NCBI GenBank assembly: GCA_017431515.1
Contig: JAFRKV010000040.1
Coordinates: 161,833-225,832, forward strand
Length of the DNA stretch: 64,000 nt
DNA from: Lachnospiraceae bacterium
Lineage (GTDB): Bacteria > Bacillota > Clostridia > Lachnospirales > Lachnospiraceae
Reading direction: 5' to 3'
The notes under the pieces are model-generated. The model was given only the letters and a program-made list of their open reading frames with translations, was not told where the DNA came from and searched no databases. The translations under genes were made by a program, and so were the position numbers. Below, in pieces: positions 9,212 to 20,766 of this stretch. Position 1 is the first letter of the stretch, and every line of letters starts with the position of its first letter.

Positions 9212-9743
9212 GGCTGTAGCGGATGTGATCCGTCCATTTTCCGTTGAGAAAAAAGATTTTTCGCTCGATTCCCTCGTTTACAAAGCCCAGACGTTCCATG
9301 AGGCGGATGGAAGGTTCGTTGTCCGGCATCACTTCGGCAGTGATCCGGTGCAGCAGCAGTTCATCGAAGGCGATCCGGATGATCTCGCGCATGGCTTCTG
9401 TGGCATAGCCCTGATGGAAATAGCGTTCATCGAGTTTGTAGCCGAGGAGACAACTTTGGCGGTAATGGCGTTGAATATCCCGGAGACTGATGGTTCCGAT
9501 GATTTCGGCAGGCGCTTCTTTGCGAAAGAGCCAAAAACGGCAGAGTGTGCCCTGCACGGCCATGTTATACTCCGCAGTCAGGATCGCCCGTTGATGCTCT
9601 CTGGTGTAGAATTGTTCCTGACGTTCCGGCTCACTTTGCTCAAACAGTTCTTTGTTGTCCAGATAAAACCGGAGGACGGAATCTGCTTCTGTCGGCTCAA
9701 GGATCTTTAAGATCAGCCGGTCTGTCTCATATCGAAATTTCAT
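9174..9743 (-). CDS. GNAT acetyltransferase (RimJ/RimL-like)
   Basis: A 189-residue N-acetyltransferase. The N-terminus [12 protein letters not shown] is typical of the RimJ/RimL-type Acetyltransf_3 group, which acetylates protein N-termini or small amines with acetyl-CoA. The acetyl-CoA loop region ([10 protein letters not shown]) and the [16 protein letters not shown] segment are both clear. The start is set at the ATG at 9743; upstream codons in the frame read through the intergenic spacer and look non-coding. No ribosome site precedes the ATG, and a TATAAT box ends 10 bases before it, so the message may be leaderless. It converges on the GIY-YIG gene. The substrate is unknown. Confidence 0.85.
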   Translation of the reverse strand: MKFRYETDRLILKILEPTEADSVLRFYLDNKELFEQSEPERQEQFYTREHQRAILTAEYNMAVQGTLCRFWLFRKEAPAEIIGTISLRDIQRHYRQSCLLGYKLDERYFHQGYATEAMREIIRIAFDELLLHRITAEVMPDNEPSIRLMERLGFVNEGIERKIFFLNGKWTDHIRYSLISSHPVIPEKD

Positions 9744-9753
9744 GATAGTAGGT

Positions 9754-9759
9754 ATTATA
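9754..9759 (-). promoter_or_regulatory. -10 box for the GNAT gene
   Basis: Reading the - strand, TATAAT lies 10 bases before the GNAT start codon. The -35 region is poor, so the promoter call is tentative. If used, transcription would start about 3-4 bases before the ATG. Confidence 0.4.
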
Positions 9760-9760
9760 T

Positions 9761-10216
9761 ATGAATTCTCATGAAAAGTACATGAAAGAAGCGCTGAAGG
9801 AAGCAAAAAAGGCGTTTGCACTGCGGGAAGTACCCATCGGCTGTGTGATCGTGCAGAACGACAGGATCATTGCCAGAGGATATAACCGGCGCAATACGGA
9901 TAAAAACGTGCTTGCCCATGCGGAGCTTGCGGCGATCCGGAAGGCGGATAAAAAGACCGGAGACTGGCGGCTGGAAGACTGCACGCTGTATGTCACACTG
10001 GAGCCGTGTCAGATGTGCGCAGGCGCCATTGTCCAGTCACGAATCCCCGAGGTGGTGATCGGTGCGAAAAATCCCAAAGCCGGGTGCGCGGGATCCATTC
10101 TGAACCTGCTGCAGATGAAGGAATTTAACCATCAGGCGAGACTGATCGAAGGGGTGTTGGAAGAAGAGTGTTCTGAAATGCTGAAGGCTTTTTTTCGGGA
10201 GCTGAGAGGGCAATAA
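9761..10216 (+). CDS. tadA: tRNA-specific adenosine deaminase TadA
   Basis: A 151-residue zinc deaminase that converts A34 to inosine in tRNA-Arg(ACG), letting the anticodon read several codons. The catalytic HAE is at 53-55 and the zinc cysteines are in PCQMC (C83, C86). The N-terminal helix and the PIGCVIV strand match TadA rather than a free-nucleoside deaminase. The C-terminal FFRELR helix, which contacts tRNA, is present. It diverges from the GNAT gene across a 17-bp gap. The T-tract of the opposing SRP RNA terminator covers its stop codon. Confidence 0.95.
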   Translation: MNSHEKYMKEALKEAKKAFALREVPIGCVIVQNDRIIARGYNRRNTDKNVLAHAELAAIRKADKKTGDWRLEDCTLYVTLEPCQMCAGAIVQSRIPEVVIGAKNPKAGCAGSILNLLQMKEFNHQARLIEGVLEEECSEMLKAFFRELRGQ

Positions 10217-10217
10217 A

Positions 10218-10485
10218 AAAACCGGGCATCCCGCTTTGAACCCCGATCCAAACCGCTTTCTGCGCATTAGGCTCGGCTCAGGCGACCTCACGGCACACGA
10301 AAGGTTCTGCTTAGTGCTGCTTTGTTCCCAACCTGACACGATTCACAGATTTCCGTTGCGTAAGACCCAAACCTCAACGCCGCCTGCAAAGGGCTGCATT
10401 TGAACTGGAAAGTCCGAGGCGGGATATCACCCCAGCTATAGCGGATTGCTGGTACAGGGCACCGCTGACGCCCCGGCTGCCCGGA
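10218..10485 (-). ncRNA. ffs: Signal recognition particle RNA, large (Alu-containing) type
   Basis: On the - strand this about 268-nt RNA shows the conserved parts of Gram-positive SRP RNA. The 5' Alu part contains GCAATCCGCTATAGC. The apical S-domain contains GTCAGGTTGGGAACAAAGCA with its GGAA tetraloop, followed by GCACTAAGCAG. The two ends (CCGGGCA at the 5' side, TGCCCGG at the 3' side) pair to close the rod, and the 3' end runs into a T-tract that acts as terminator. SRP RNA binds Ffh and targets ribosomes making membrane proteins to the translocon. Ends are good to a few bases. Confidence 0.95.
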
Positions 10486-10491
10486 AACCTT

Positions 10492-10520
10492 ATTATAATC
10501 GGTGGTTGCCGTTTTGTCAA
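10492..10520 (-). promoter_or_regulatory. Consensus sigma-A promoter of ffs
   Basis: On the - strand, TTGACA (10515-10520) and TATAAT (10492-10497) are separated by exactly 17 bp, a full match to the vegetative consensus. The expected start falls about 7 bases downstream, right at the 5' end of the SRP RNA. Confidence 0.95.
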
Positions 10521-10598
10521 AAGGAGTGCAGATTGTCAGATTTTATGCTAAGATAAAGTGATGGGGTTGTAAGCATAGTGCGTAGGTAGTGTAAAAGG

Positions 10599-10650
10599 CA
10601 TCAGGACTCCGTCACCAACTTCGTTGGCGACACCTCATGCCAAGGGCTCA
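10599..10650 (+). repeat. Imperfect hairpin repeat, MITE/REP-like
   Basis: A long imperfect inverted repeat has the core CCAAC-TTC-GTTGG, flanked by GTC/GAC, and an outer arm GGCATCAGG/CCTCATGCC with a central mismatch. The word pattern (ACTCCGTCACC...GGCGACACCTC followed by AAGGGCTCAGGG) resembles short repeats I recall scattered through gut Clostridia genomes. It lies between ffs and the next gene, and its right end reaches that gene's ribosome site. A copy-number count in the genome would settle it. Confidence 0.5.
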
Positions 10651-10654
10651 GGGA

Positions 10655-11389
10655 ATGAAGAAAACGAAAGCGGACAGCTACGAAAAATATCGTTCCGATT
10701 ATTATATGAGCTTAAACATGATGATGCAGAAACAGATTGAAGGCATCGTCTATACTGCCATGGAAAACGGTCTGGCGCCGGATCCCGTCATCATTCAAAG
10801 AGCGCTTCAGGATGTTATGGATCAGGGAATGGCCACATTGTCCATGGTGGACCGCCTGATGAATTATATGAATCTCATCGGCGGGGAAAATCTGGAAGAG
10901 CGTATTTATGAAGTGAAAGAGCTCATCCATGAGATCGAACAGGAAAATGATCTGAGCCGCGGGGTAGGGCTTGAAGTTGTATTTCAGCTGGCGGAGGAGA
11001 CGCCGCCGCAGTTGTTTGGAGATGATATGAGGATCCGTTATGTAGTGAACGGCTTTTTGGGTCATTGCTACAACCGGATGAAAGGCGGCACCATCACAGT
11101 TCTGTTTTCGGCCGCGCCGCGTTCCTATGCATCCATGCTGACCATTACGATCATCGATGAAGGGGAGCCTCTGGAGCCGGAACTTGTGGATATGATCCGT
11201 AAATACGCCAGAAAAGGGGATCTTTTCTCTGTAGAGCGCAGTGACACCAAAAAGAGTGATCACGGGTTTTCCATTTTCGGTTATCTTTTGTATCAGATGT
11301 CCGGCAGGGTGCGTTTCAAAAGAGACGAAACGAAGAAACAGAATCTGGTTACGATCGAAATTCCGCAGCTTGCAATACAGCCCACCTGA
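10655..11389 (+). CDS. Degenerate histidine-kinase-like ATPase protein
   Basis: A 244-residue cytoplasmic protein with the outline of a sensor-kinase core. An N-terminal pair of long helices (about 10-90) takes the place of a HisKA dimerisation domain, followed by a GHKL-like ATPase fold (about 100-240). The segment LFGDDMRIRYVVNGFLGHCYNRM matches the place of the N-box, but the key Asn-x-x-x-(K/R)-(Y/F) residues are not preserved, and the G boxes are weak (SDHGFSIFGYLLYQMSG). No phospho-acceptor His in the usual motif is seen. It is probably a pseudokinase or a protein-binding platform. It sits 30 bp upstream of an EAL phosphodiesterase, so it may regulate that enzyme. Start at 10655 has AAGGG 9 bases upstream. 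Confidence 0.6.
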   Translation: MKKTKADSYEKYRSDYYMSLNMMMQKQIEGIVYTAMENGLAPDPVIIQRALQDVMDQGMATLSMVDRLMNYMNLIGGENLEERIYEVKELIHEIEQENDLSRGVGLEVVFQLAEETPPQLFGDDMRIRYVVNGFLGHCYNRMKGGTITVLFSAAPRSYASMLTITIIDEGEPLEPELVDMIRKYARKGDLFSVERSDTKKSDHGFSIFGYLLYQMSGRVRFKRDETKKQNLVTIEIPQLAIQPT

Positions 11390-11419
11390 CCGTATCATTG
11401 CGGTCATGAGAGAGGAACT

Positions 11420-12202
11420 ATGTCACAAGACAAACAGGAAGAACTGAATGTGATCGAACTCTTTCCGGAAGCGATCCGAAAAGAAGAGTTTCTCGTGTAT
11501 TATCAGCCGAAGGTTGCGTTGCGGGACTACTCCCTGGCGGGCGCGGAGGCTCTTTGCCGCTGGCTTCATGACGGGAGTCTGCTTCCGCCGTTCCGTTTCA
11601 TCCCGATCTTTGAGCAGAACGGGCAGATCGCGGAACTGGATTTTTATATGCTGGACCATGTATGCTGGGATATGCACGGCTGGATCAGCAAGGGCTGGAA
11701 GCCGGTGCGGACTTCGGTCAATCTTTCCCGTGTGCATGAGATGAATGAGAAGCTTGTTGCCGATATCCTGCATATTATTGACAGAAACGGCGTGCCGCGT
11801 GATCTTGTGGAGATAGAGCTGACGGAAACGACGGCAGATGTGGGATTTCATGACCTGAAGCTTGTGGTGGGCGGACTTTCCGAAGAAGGGGTGCATACCT
11901 CGGTGGATGATTTCGGAGTGGGATATTCCTCACTCAATCTGATCAGTGACCTGCCATGGAATATGCTGAAGATCGATAAAGGATTCGTGCCGGTGGATGG
12001 CGATATGCAGACCAGACACCACGTGATGTTAAAGCATCTGATCAATCTGGCGGGGGATATGGGTCTGGAGTGTCTTGCGGAGGGCGTCGAGACAGTGGAA
12101 CAGGTCAAGATCCTGAAAGAGGCGCACTGCATGCTGGCGCAGGGATATTTCTTTGACAAGCCTCTGCCGAAAGCCGAATTTGAGACTCGGCTGGTATTTT
12201 GA
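11420..12202 (+). CDS. EAL-domain c-di-GMP phosphodiesterase
   Basis: A 260-residue protein consisting of an EAL domain and little else. It keeps the residues needed for activity: E43 in AEALCRW, Asn in SVNLSR, Glu in EIELTET, DDFGVGYSSL, the Lys in LKIDKGF, EGVET, and the Gln in QGYFFDKPL. It should hydrolyse c-di-GMP to pGpG. AGAGAGGA precedes the ATG. It is paired with the kinase-like gene upstream and has its own terminator downstream, making a two-gene unit. Together with the TPR-GGDEF protein 2.5 kb away, this locus holds both synthesis and breakdown of c-di-GMP. Confidence 0.92.
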   Translation: MSQDKQEELNVIELFPEAIRKEEFLVYYQPKVALRDYSLAGAEALCRWLHDGSLLPPFRFIPIFEQNGQIAELDFYMLDHVCWDMHGWISKGWKPVRTSVNLSRVHEMNEKLVADILHIIDRNGVPRDLVEIELTETTADVGFHDLKLVVGGLSEEGVHTSVDDFGVGYSSLNLISDLPWNMLKIDKGFVPVDGDMQTRHHVMLKHLINLAGDMGLECLAEGVETVEQVKILKEAHCMLAQGYFFDKPLPKAEFETRLVF

Positions 12203-12220
12203 ACGCATATTTATCGGAAG

Positions 12221-12254
12221 AGCTCCATTGTTCTGAGACAATGGAGCTTTCTTT
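12221..12254 (+). terminator. Rho-independent terminator after the EAL gene
   Basis: A perfect 11-bp stem (AGCTCCATTGT/ACAATGGAGCT) with a 6-base loop is followed by TTCTTT. It begins 18 bp after the EAL stop. The right arm contains the first usable ATG of the next gene. Confidence 0.75.
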
Positions 12255-13488
12255 GCGTCAAGCCCTTTCGTATCTGGCGCTTTCCGACAGTCATTCTGAC
12301 GAGAGGATCACAGCATGGGAAAGGCGTTATGCATTGCCCTGTGCCGACAGACGCGCAGGAAAAGAGATCCTGGGCAGGATCGAAGCGGAAGTGCGTGAGA
12401 TCCCGCTGCCGCTCCTTTCCACATCGGAGCAGAGTCAGCGCGGAAAGAGCTTCCGTCCGGTGACACGGATTCAGATGGAGCAGGGCATTTCGAACCATCC
12501 GAGGGCAAAGCGGATCCTGTCGCACTTTCCCGGAGCCAAAATACAGGAGATCAGACATTATAAGGATGCATTCCGACGCGGCGCGGATCAGAGTGACAGC
12601 GCTCCGGAAGCCGGGGAAACAGGGCAGGGACGTACCTTGATCCTGGCAGAGAAGAAAGGGACGCTTCTTTACCCCGGCGCACCGGTTTGCCAGAGCTTCG
12701 GGAACCGGTATTTCTATTATGCTTCCCAGATCATGAACTGCATCTATGACTGTGAGTACTGTTTTTTGAAGGGAATGTATCCCAGTGACGCTCTGGTGGT
12801 CTTTCTCAACCTGGAGGATTATTTTGCGGAACTGGAAGCGCTTTTGAAAGCGCATCCGGTTTATCTTTGCCTTTCTTACGACACGGATCTGCTGGCGCTC
12901 GAATCATGGACCTCCTTTCTTAGGGAGTGGAACGTTTTTATCAAGGAACATCCCGCCCTTTCGGTTGAAATTCGCACAAAATGCGCGGCCACAGGATTCT
13001 TTGAGGAACAATCCCCATCGGAAAATCTGATTTTTGCGTATACCCTGTCTCCGGAGCCGGTTGCCCGTACATACGAGCACAGCGCGCCAACCCTTGCATC
13101 CCGTATGGCGGCGGCAAACGCTGCGATGAAAAAAGGATTTCCGGTACGGCTTTGCTTTGACCCGGTCTTGTACTGTGCGGACTGGAAAAAGATTTACGGC
13201 GCTTTTCTGGACGAAGTCATGGAAACGCTGGATCTTAGCTGCGTGAAAGACGTCAGCGCGGGCGTTTTCCGGATTTCCCACGGATATCTGAGACAAATGA
13301 GAAAAAAAGCGCCGGAATCCGCAGTTGCGCAGTATCCATACCGGAATGAAAGGGGTGTCGCCTGTTATGATCCCGGACTTGAGGAGGAAATCCACCGGTT
13401 TTTTGTTGAAAAACTTACGAAAAAAATCGGAAACGAAAAGATTTTTTGGTGGAAATCACAAGAGAACTGTGATAAAGTAGAAACGTAG
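12241..13488 (+). CDS. splB: Spore photoproduct lyase-family radical SAM protein
   Basis: About 415 residues. The radical SAM cluster motif CxxxCxxC is at C167, C171 and C174, inside the family-typical run from APVCQSFGN through FYYASQIMNC to CEYCFLKGMYPS. SPL enzymes use a SAM-derived radical to reverse the thymine dimer (spore photoproduct) formed in UV-irradiated spore DNA. The recognisable SPL domain starts near residue 78 (MEQGISNHPRAKRIL); the first about 75 residues are an extension I do not recognise. The start is uncertain: ATG 12241 lies in a terminator stem, TTG 12253 has GGAG upstream, and TTG 12199 overlaps the EAL stop. The family suggests a spore former. Confidence 0.88.
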   Translation: MELSLRQALSYLALSDSHSDERITAWERRYALPCADRRAGKEILGRIEAEVREIPLPLLSTSEQSQRGKSFRPVTRIQMEQGISNHPRAKRILSHFPGAKIQEIRHYKDAFRRGADQSDSAPEAGETGQGRTLILAEKKGTLLYPGAPVCQSFGNRYFYYASQIMNCIYDCEYCFLKGMYPSDALVVFLNLEDYFAELEALLKAHPVYLCLSYDTDLLALESWTSFLREWNVFIKEHPALSVEIRTKCAATGFFEEQSPSENLIFAYTLSPEPVARTYEHSAPTLASRMAAANAAMKKGFPVRLCFDPVLYCADWKKIYGAFLDEVMETLDLSCVKDVSAGVFRISHGYLRQMRKKAPESAVAQYPYRNERGVACYDPGLEEEIHRFFVEKLTKKIGNEKIFWWKSQENCDKVET

Positions 13489-13524
13489 TGTTGCACATCA
13501 TGTCCAAAAACGGAGGAATGATCC

Positions 13525-13686
13525 ATGGATAAATATGTATGCGAAACCTGTGGTTATGAGTATGATCCGGCAGTCGGAGACCCGGATAACGGGATCGCTC
13601 CCGGCACTGCTTTTGCGGATCTTCCCGCAGACTGGGTTTGTCCGCTGTGCGGCGTAGGCAAGGATGAGTTCAAAAAAGCGGAATAA
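13525..13686 (+). CDS. Rubredoxin
   Basis: A 53-residue rubredoxin, the one-iron electron carrier of anaerobes. The four ligands are in CETCGY near the N-terminus and CPLCGVGK near the C-terminus, with the aromatic core residues Y4, Y11, W37-type and F49-type in place. GGAGGAATG precedes the ATG. It is shorter than common ORF cut-offs. Its last 23 bp overlap the start of the atpZ frame, so it is probably the first gene of the ATP synthase transcript. Likely partners are peroxide- or oxygen-detoxifying enzymes not seen here. Confidence 0.95.
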   Translation: MDKYVCETCGYEYDPAVGDPDNGIAPGTAFADLPADWVCPLCGVGKDEFKKAE

Positions 13687-13912
13687 CAGCGTTTTCAGAG
13701 CATTCACGCTGGTGATGCAGTTCGGCATCAATATGCTGGTGCCGATTTTCCTGTGTCTGTTGCTCGGAATGCTGATCTACCGGAAGACCGGGGCTGCCTG
13801 GCCGCTGATCCTGCTGTTGTTCGCAGGGGCGCTGGCGGGGTTTCGAAACTGCTATGTCCAGGCGAAAAAAGTGTATGAGACCGATGAAAAGACTGATCGA
13901 AAAGCTAAATAG
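13664..13912 (+). CDS. atpZ: AtpZ/AtpI-type ATP synthase accessory protein
   Basis: An 82-residue protein with a basic N-terminus, two membrane helices and a charged tail, ending in KKVYETDEK. The patterns [18 protein letters not shown] and GALAGFRN fit the ATPase_gene1 family (PF09527) that precedes F-ATPase operons. AtpZ is thought to help c-ring assembly or cation supply. The start codon lies within the rubredoxin gene and the weak ribosome site suggests translational coupling. The 3' end overlaps the next gene. Confidence 0.8.
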   Translation: MSSKKRNNSVFRAFTLVMQFGINMLVPIFLCLLLGMLIYRKTGAAWPLILLLFAGALAGFRNCYVQAKKVYETDEKTDRKAK

Positions 13913-14348
13913 TCTGAATACGGCGCTTCCGGGACTGCTGCTCGGGATTTTGCTTTATGGGCTTCTGGCGGAGTTTGTTGCCGTCTGGTTTGTCCCGGAC
14001 TGGCGGAAATATACCATTGGCCTGTGGATCGGGATTGCTGCGGCGATTTTCATGTCAGTGCACATGGCAGTTGTCATTGCCGATGTCACGGACTTTATGA
14101 CGGAAAAACAGGCAAAGGCCAAAGCAGTACTGCATGCGATTTTGAGGTATGGCATCGTTGCCGTGGCATTCGGACTGATGACCTATTTTGAGATCGGGTA
14201 TGTGCTGGCAGCATTGCTTGGGGTGATCAGCCTCAAGATTTCGGCTTATCTGCAGCCGTTTATGCAGAAAAAACTGGGCAGTCTGATCGGCGCCGGCCGT
14301 ATCGGAGCTGTCACGAAAAAAGAGGAGGTGAGCGAGTGGAGATCCTGA
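13884..14348 (+). CDS. atpI: ATP synthase subunit I-like membrane protein
   Basis: A 154-residue protein with about four predicted membrane helices and a hydrophilic C-terminus. Its size and place between atpZ and atpB are those of AtpI, a chaperone for c-ring assembly in several Firmicutes and in sodium-dependent synthases. The sequence itself is only weakly conserved, so the name rests partly on position. The start is chosen at 13884; ATG 13875 is an alternative. It overlaps atpZ at its 5' end and atpB at its 3' end. Confidence 0.7.
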   Translation: MKRLIEKLNSLNTALPGLLLGILLYGLLAEFVAVWFVPDWRKYTIGLWIGIAAAIFMSVHMAVVIADVTDFMTEKQAKAKAVLHAILRYGIVAVAFGLMTYFEIGYVLAALLGVISLKISAYLQPFMQKKLGSLIGAGRIGAVTKKEEVSEWRS

Positions 14349-15070
14349 AGAACATATTCGCGCCGGCGACGTCGCCGGAAGTGAACTTCATGATCAAAGG
14401 GTTGTTTTCCTACAGCTTTTTCGGACACGAAGTATGGATCACGACCTCACACGTCTGCATCATTATCGTATTAATGATCATTCTGGGTTTTTCCATCGCA
14501 GCAAAGATTCGCATGAAACGGGCGACGGAAGTTCCGGACGGCTTCCAGAACGTTGTGGAGCTGATCGTGGAAAAGATCGACGGAATGGTGGAAGCGGCCA
14601 TGGGCAAGAATGCAAAGTTCTTTGCCAACTACATCGGCACGATCTTCATTTTCATTCTGATCAGCAACTTTTCCGGCCTGCTTGGGCTTCGTCCCCCGAC
14701 AGCCGATTATGCGACGACCTTTGCGCTTGCGATCATGACATTCTCTATCATCACATTCCAGAAATTCAAGCATCAGCATGTGAAGGGTGTTTTGAAAGGT
14801 CTTTGCGATCCATGGGTATTCTGGGCGCCCATCAACCTGATCGGAGATGTGGCTGTACCGGTTTCCATGTCTCTGCGTCTTTTCGCGAATGTCTTGTCGG
14901 GCGTCGTCATCGAAACACTGGTATACACGCTGTTATGGAATCTGGCGCTGGTTTGGCCCGCATTTTTGCATGTGTACTTTGACTTGTTCAGCGGCGCGAT
15001 CCAGACCTATGTATTCGCGATGCTGACCATGACGTATGTCAACCAGGCGATCGAGGACGGAGAGTATTGA
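14336..15070 (+). CDS. atpB: F-type ATP synthase subunit a
   Basis: A 244-residue integral membrane stator subunit that forms the ion half-channels against the c ring. The essential arginine is R181 in SLRLFANVLSG. Five to six membrane helices are apparent, including a helix with polar residues (FIFILISNFSGLLGL). GTG is the start, with AGAGGAGGTG 5-6 bases upstream; it overlaps the end of atpI by 13 bp. The rest of the synthase follows in the usual order. Confidence 0.95.
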   Translation: MEILKNIFAPATSPEVNFMIKGLFSYSFFGHEVWITTSHVCIIIVLMIILGFSIAAKIRMKRATEVPDGFQNVVELIVEKIDGMVEAAMGKNAKFFANYIGTIFIFILISNFSGLLGLRPPTADYATTFALAIMTFSIITFQKFKHQHVKGVLKGLCDPWVFWAPINLIGDVAVPVSMSLRLFANVLSGVVIETLVYTLLWNLALVWPAFLHVYFDLFSGAIQTYVFAMLTMTYVNQAIEDGEY

Positions 15071-15097
15071 TATATCCCGGGAGAAAACCGGATATAG

Positions 15098-15391
<294 letters not shown>

Positions 15392-15439
15392 TCCTTTCAA
15401 CATTCCAAAATTTAGAAAGGAGGTTCGGCAAAGTACGAT

Positions 15440-15942
15440 ATGGAAAGACTATTTAATCTGGATTTTCAGCTGCTCCATGATGCCATCTTTCTGGCGATTG
15501 CGGTATTTGTCCTTTTCTTTCTGATCTCTTATCTTTTATTTGATCCTGCGCGGAAGATGCTGCAGCAGCGTAAAGAAAAGATTGCTACCGAGATCGCTAC
15601 CGCGGCGGAAGATAAAGAAGCTGCGGCTGCATTGAAGGCAGAGTACGAAGAGAAGCTGAAAAATATAGATAAAGAAGCGGAAACGATCTTATCGAATGCC
15701 AGACAGAATGCTTTGATGAATGCCGCCCGGATCGAGGACGAAGCGCGCAGCGATGCCAACAGGATCGTGCGCCGCGCCGAGGAGGAAGCGGTGCTTGAGA
15801 AGCAGCGCGTGATGGACGAGATGAAGTCCGAGATCATCAACATCGCTTCGTTGATGGCCGGAAAGGTCGTGGCTGCCAATATTGATACGACAGTTCAGGA
15901 TTCTCTCATTGATGAGACGCTGAAGGAAATGGGTGAAGAGAC

Positions 15943-15955
<13 letters not shown>
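15440..15955 (+). CDS. atpF: F-type ATP synthase subunit b
   Basis: A 171-residue peripheral-stalk subunit: one N-terminal membrane helix (about 10-30) ending in YLLFDPARKML, then a long charged helix that dimerises and reaches up to F1. The QRKEKI segment and the Ala/Glu-rich heptads are typical. AAAGGAGG is about 15 bases before the ATG, an unusually long spacing with no closer start in frame. The 3' end overlaps atpH by 13 bp. Confidence 0.95.
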
Positions 15956-18029
<2,074 letters not shown>

Positions 18030-18071
18030 AGGATCATGACTTTCAGTAAGTAGTAGAGGAGGAACGCCGCA

Positions 18072-18944
18072 ATGGCTTCAATGAAAGATATCAAGCGTCG
18101 CCGCAGCAGTATCCAGAGCACGCAGCAGATCACAAAAGCCATGAAGCTTGTTTCCACCGTAAAGCTCCAGAAAGCGAAAACACGCGCGGAGAAGACGACA
18201 CCGTATTTTGATCATATGTATCAGACGGCCAGTTCGATCCTTGCGCGCTCGGGAACGATCAATCATCCCTATCTGTCGGCAGGAGATTCTCCGAAGGCAG
18301 CAGTAGTGGTGATCACCGCGAACCGCGGTCTCGCCGGTGGTTATAACAGCAATGTCGTGAAGCTGCTCACCCAGGGAGACCTTCCGAAGGAAAATCTGGA
18401 GATTTATGCGATCGGTACCAAGGGCAAAGATGTGCTTGTGCGCAGAGGATATGATATCAAGGAGGATATGTCCGGTATCATTGACGCGCCGACGTATGCT
18501 GACGCAAAGGCAGTTTGTGACAAGGTGCTGCAGTCCTTTTCAAACGGCGAGATTGGAGAGATTTATCTGGCATACACCTTTTTCAAGAACACGGTGGCGC
18601 ATGAGCCCCGGCTGATGAAACTGCTTCCGTTGGAGTTTTCAGAAGAAGAACTGGCGGAAATGAAGCAAAGTGGTCAGGATGACAAGCTCATCATGAATTA
18701 TGAGCCGAACGAGGAAGAGGCGCTGGAGCGGATCATTCCGAAGTATGTCACCAGTATTTTCTATGGCGCGCTGGTGGAAGCGGTGGCTTCCGAAAACGCG
18801 GCCAGAATGCAGGCAATGGATTCAGCGACCAGCAATGCGGAAGACATGATCAGCGATCTGTCGCTGAAGTATAACAGAGCCCGTCAGGGTTCGATCACGC
18901 AGGAGCTTACGGAGATCATTGCCGGAGCCGAAGCAATCAGTTAG
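18072..18944 (+). CDS. atpG: F-type ATP synthase subunit gamma
   Basis: A 290-residue central-shaft subunit. The N-terminal helix starts MASMKDIKRRRSSIQSTQQI with the conserved ITKAMKLVS, and the C-terminal helix carries NAEDMISDLSLKYNRARQ, together forming the coiled coil that turns inside F1. GAGGAGGAAC precedes the ATG. Confidence 0.96.
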   Translation: MASMKDIKRRRSSIQSTQQITKAMKLVSTVKLQKAKTRAEKTTPYFDHMYQTASSILARSGTINHPYLSAGDSPKAAVVVITANRGLAGGYNSNVVKLLTQGDLPKENLEIYAIGTKGKDVLVRRGYDIKEDMSGIIDAPTYADAKAVCDKVLQSFSNGEIGEIYLAYTFFKNTVAHEPRLMKLLPLEFSEEELAEMKQSGQDDKLIMNYEPNEEEALERIIPKYVTSIFYGALVEAVASENAARMQAMDSATSNAEDMISDLSLKYNRARQGSITQELTEIIAGAEAIS

Positions 18945-18948
18945 TTAA

Positions 18949-20352
<1,404 letters not shown>

Positions 20353-20364
20353 GGGACGGGGACG

Positions 20365-20766
20365 ATGGCAGATATTTTTACAGTTCAGATCATCACGCCG
20401 GATCGCATTTTTTATGAGGGCGAGGCGACGATGATTGAATTCAATACGGAAGCCGGAGAGATCGGCGTGTATCCGAGACATATCCCGCTGACTACCGTGA
20501 TCCGTCCGGGAGTTGTAACAATCCACGAGGAATCCGGTGACAAAAAAGCAGCAGTGCATGCCGGATTTGCGGAAATCCTGCCGGATAAGGTATCAATCAT
20601 GGCAGAGATTGCCGAGTGGGCAGATGAGATCGATCTGGAGCGCGCGGAAGAGGCAAAGAAACGCGCCGAAGAGCGTATTGCCGAAAAGACGCAGGACACG
20701 GATATGGATCGGGCAGAACTGGCCTTGAAGAAGGCGGTTGTCCGTATCCAGTTAGCCGGAAAATAA
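20365..20766 (+). CDS. atpC: F-type ATP synthase subunit epsilon
   Basis: A 133-residue subunit that couples the shaft to the ring and can restrain ATP hydrolysis. The N-terminal beta-sandwich (TPDRIFYEGEATM, GEIGVYPRHIPL) and a C-terminal helical hairpin rich in Glu/Ala/Lys are present. It is the last gene of the operon. Its final 15 bp overlap the end of the converging dehydratase-activase gene. Confidence 0.95.
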   Translation: MADIFTVQIITPDRIFYEGEATMIEFNTEAGEIGVYPRHIPLTTVIRPGVVTIHEESGDKKAAVHAGFAEILPDKVSIMAEIAEWADEIDLERAEEAKKRAEERIAEKTQDTDMDRAELALKKAVVRIQLAGK

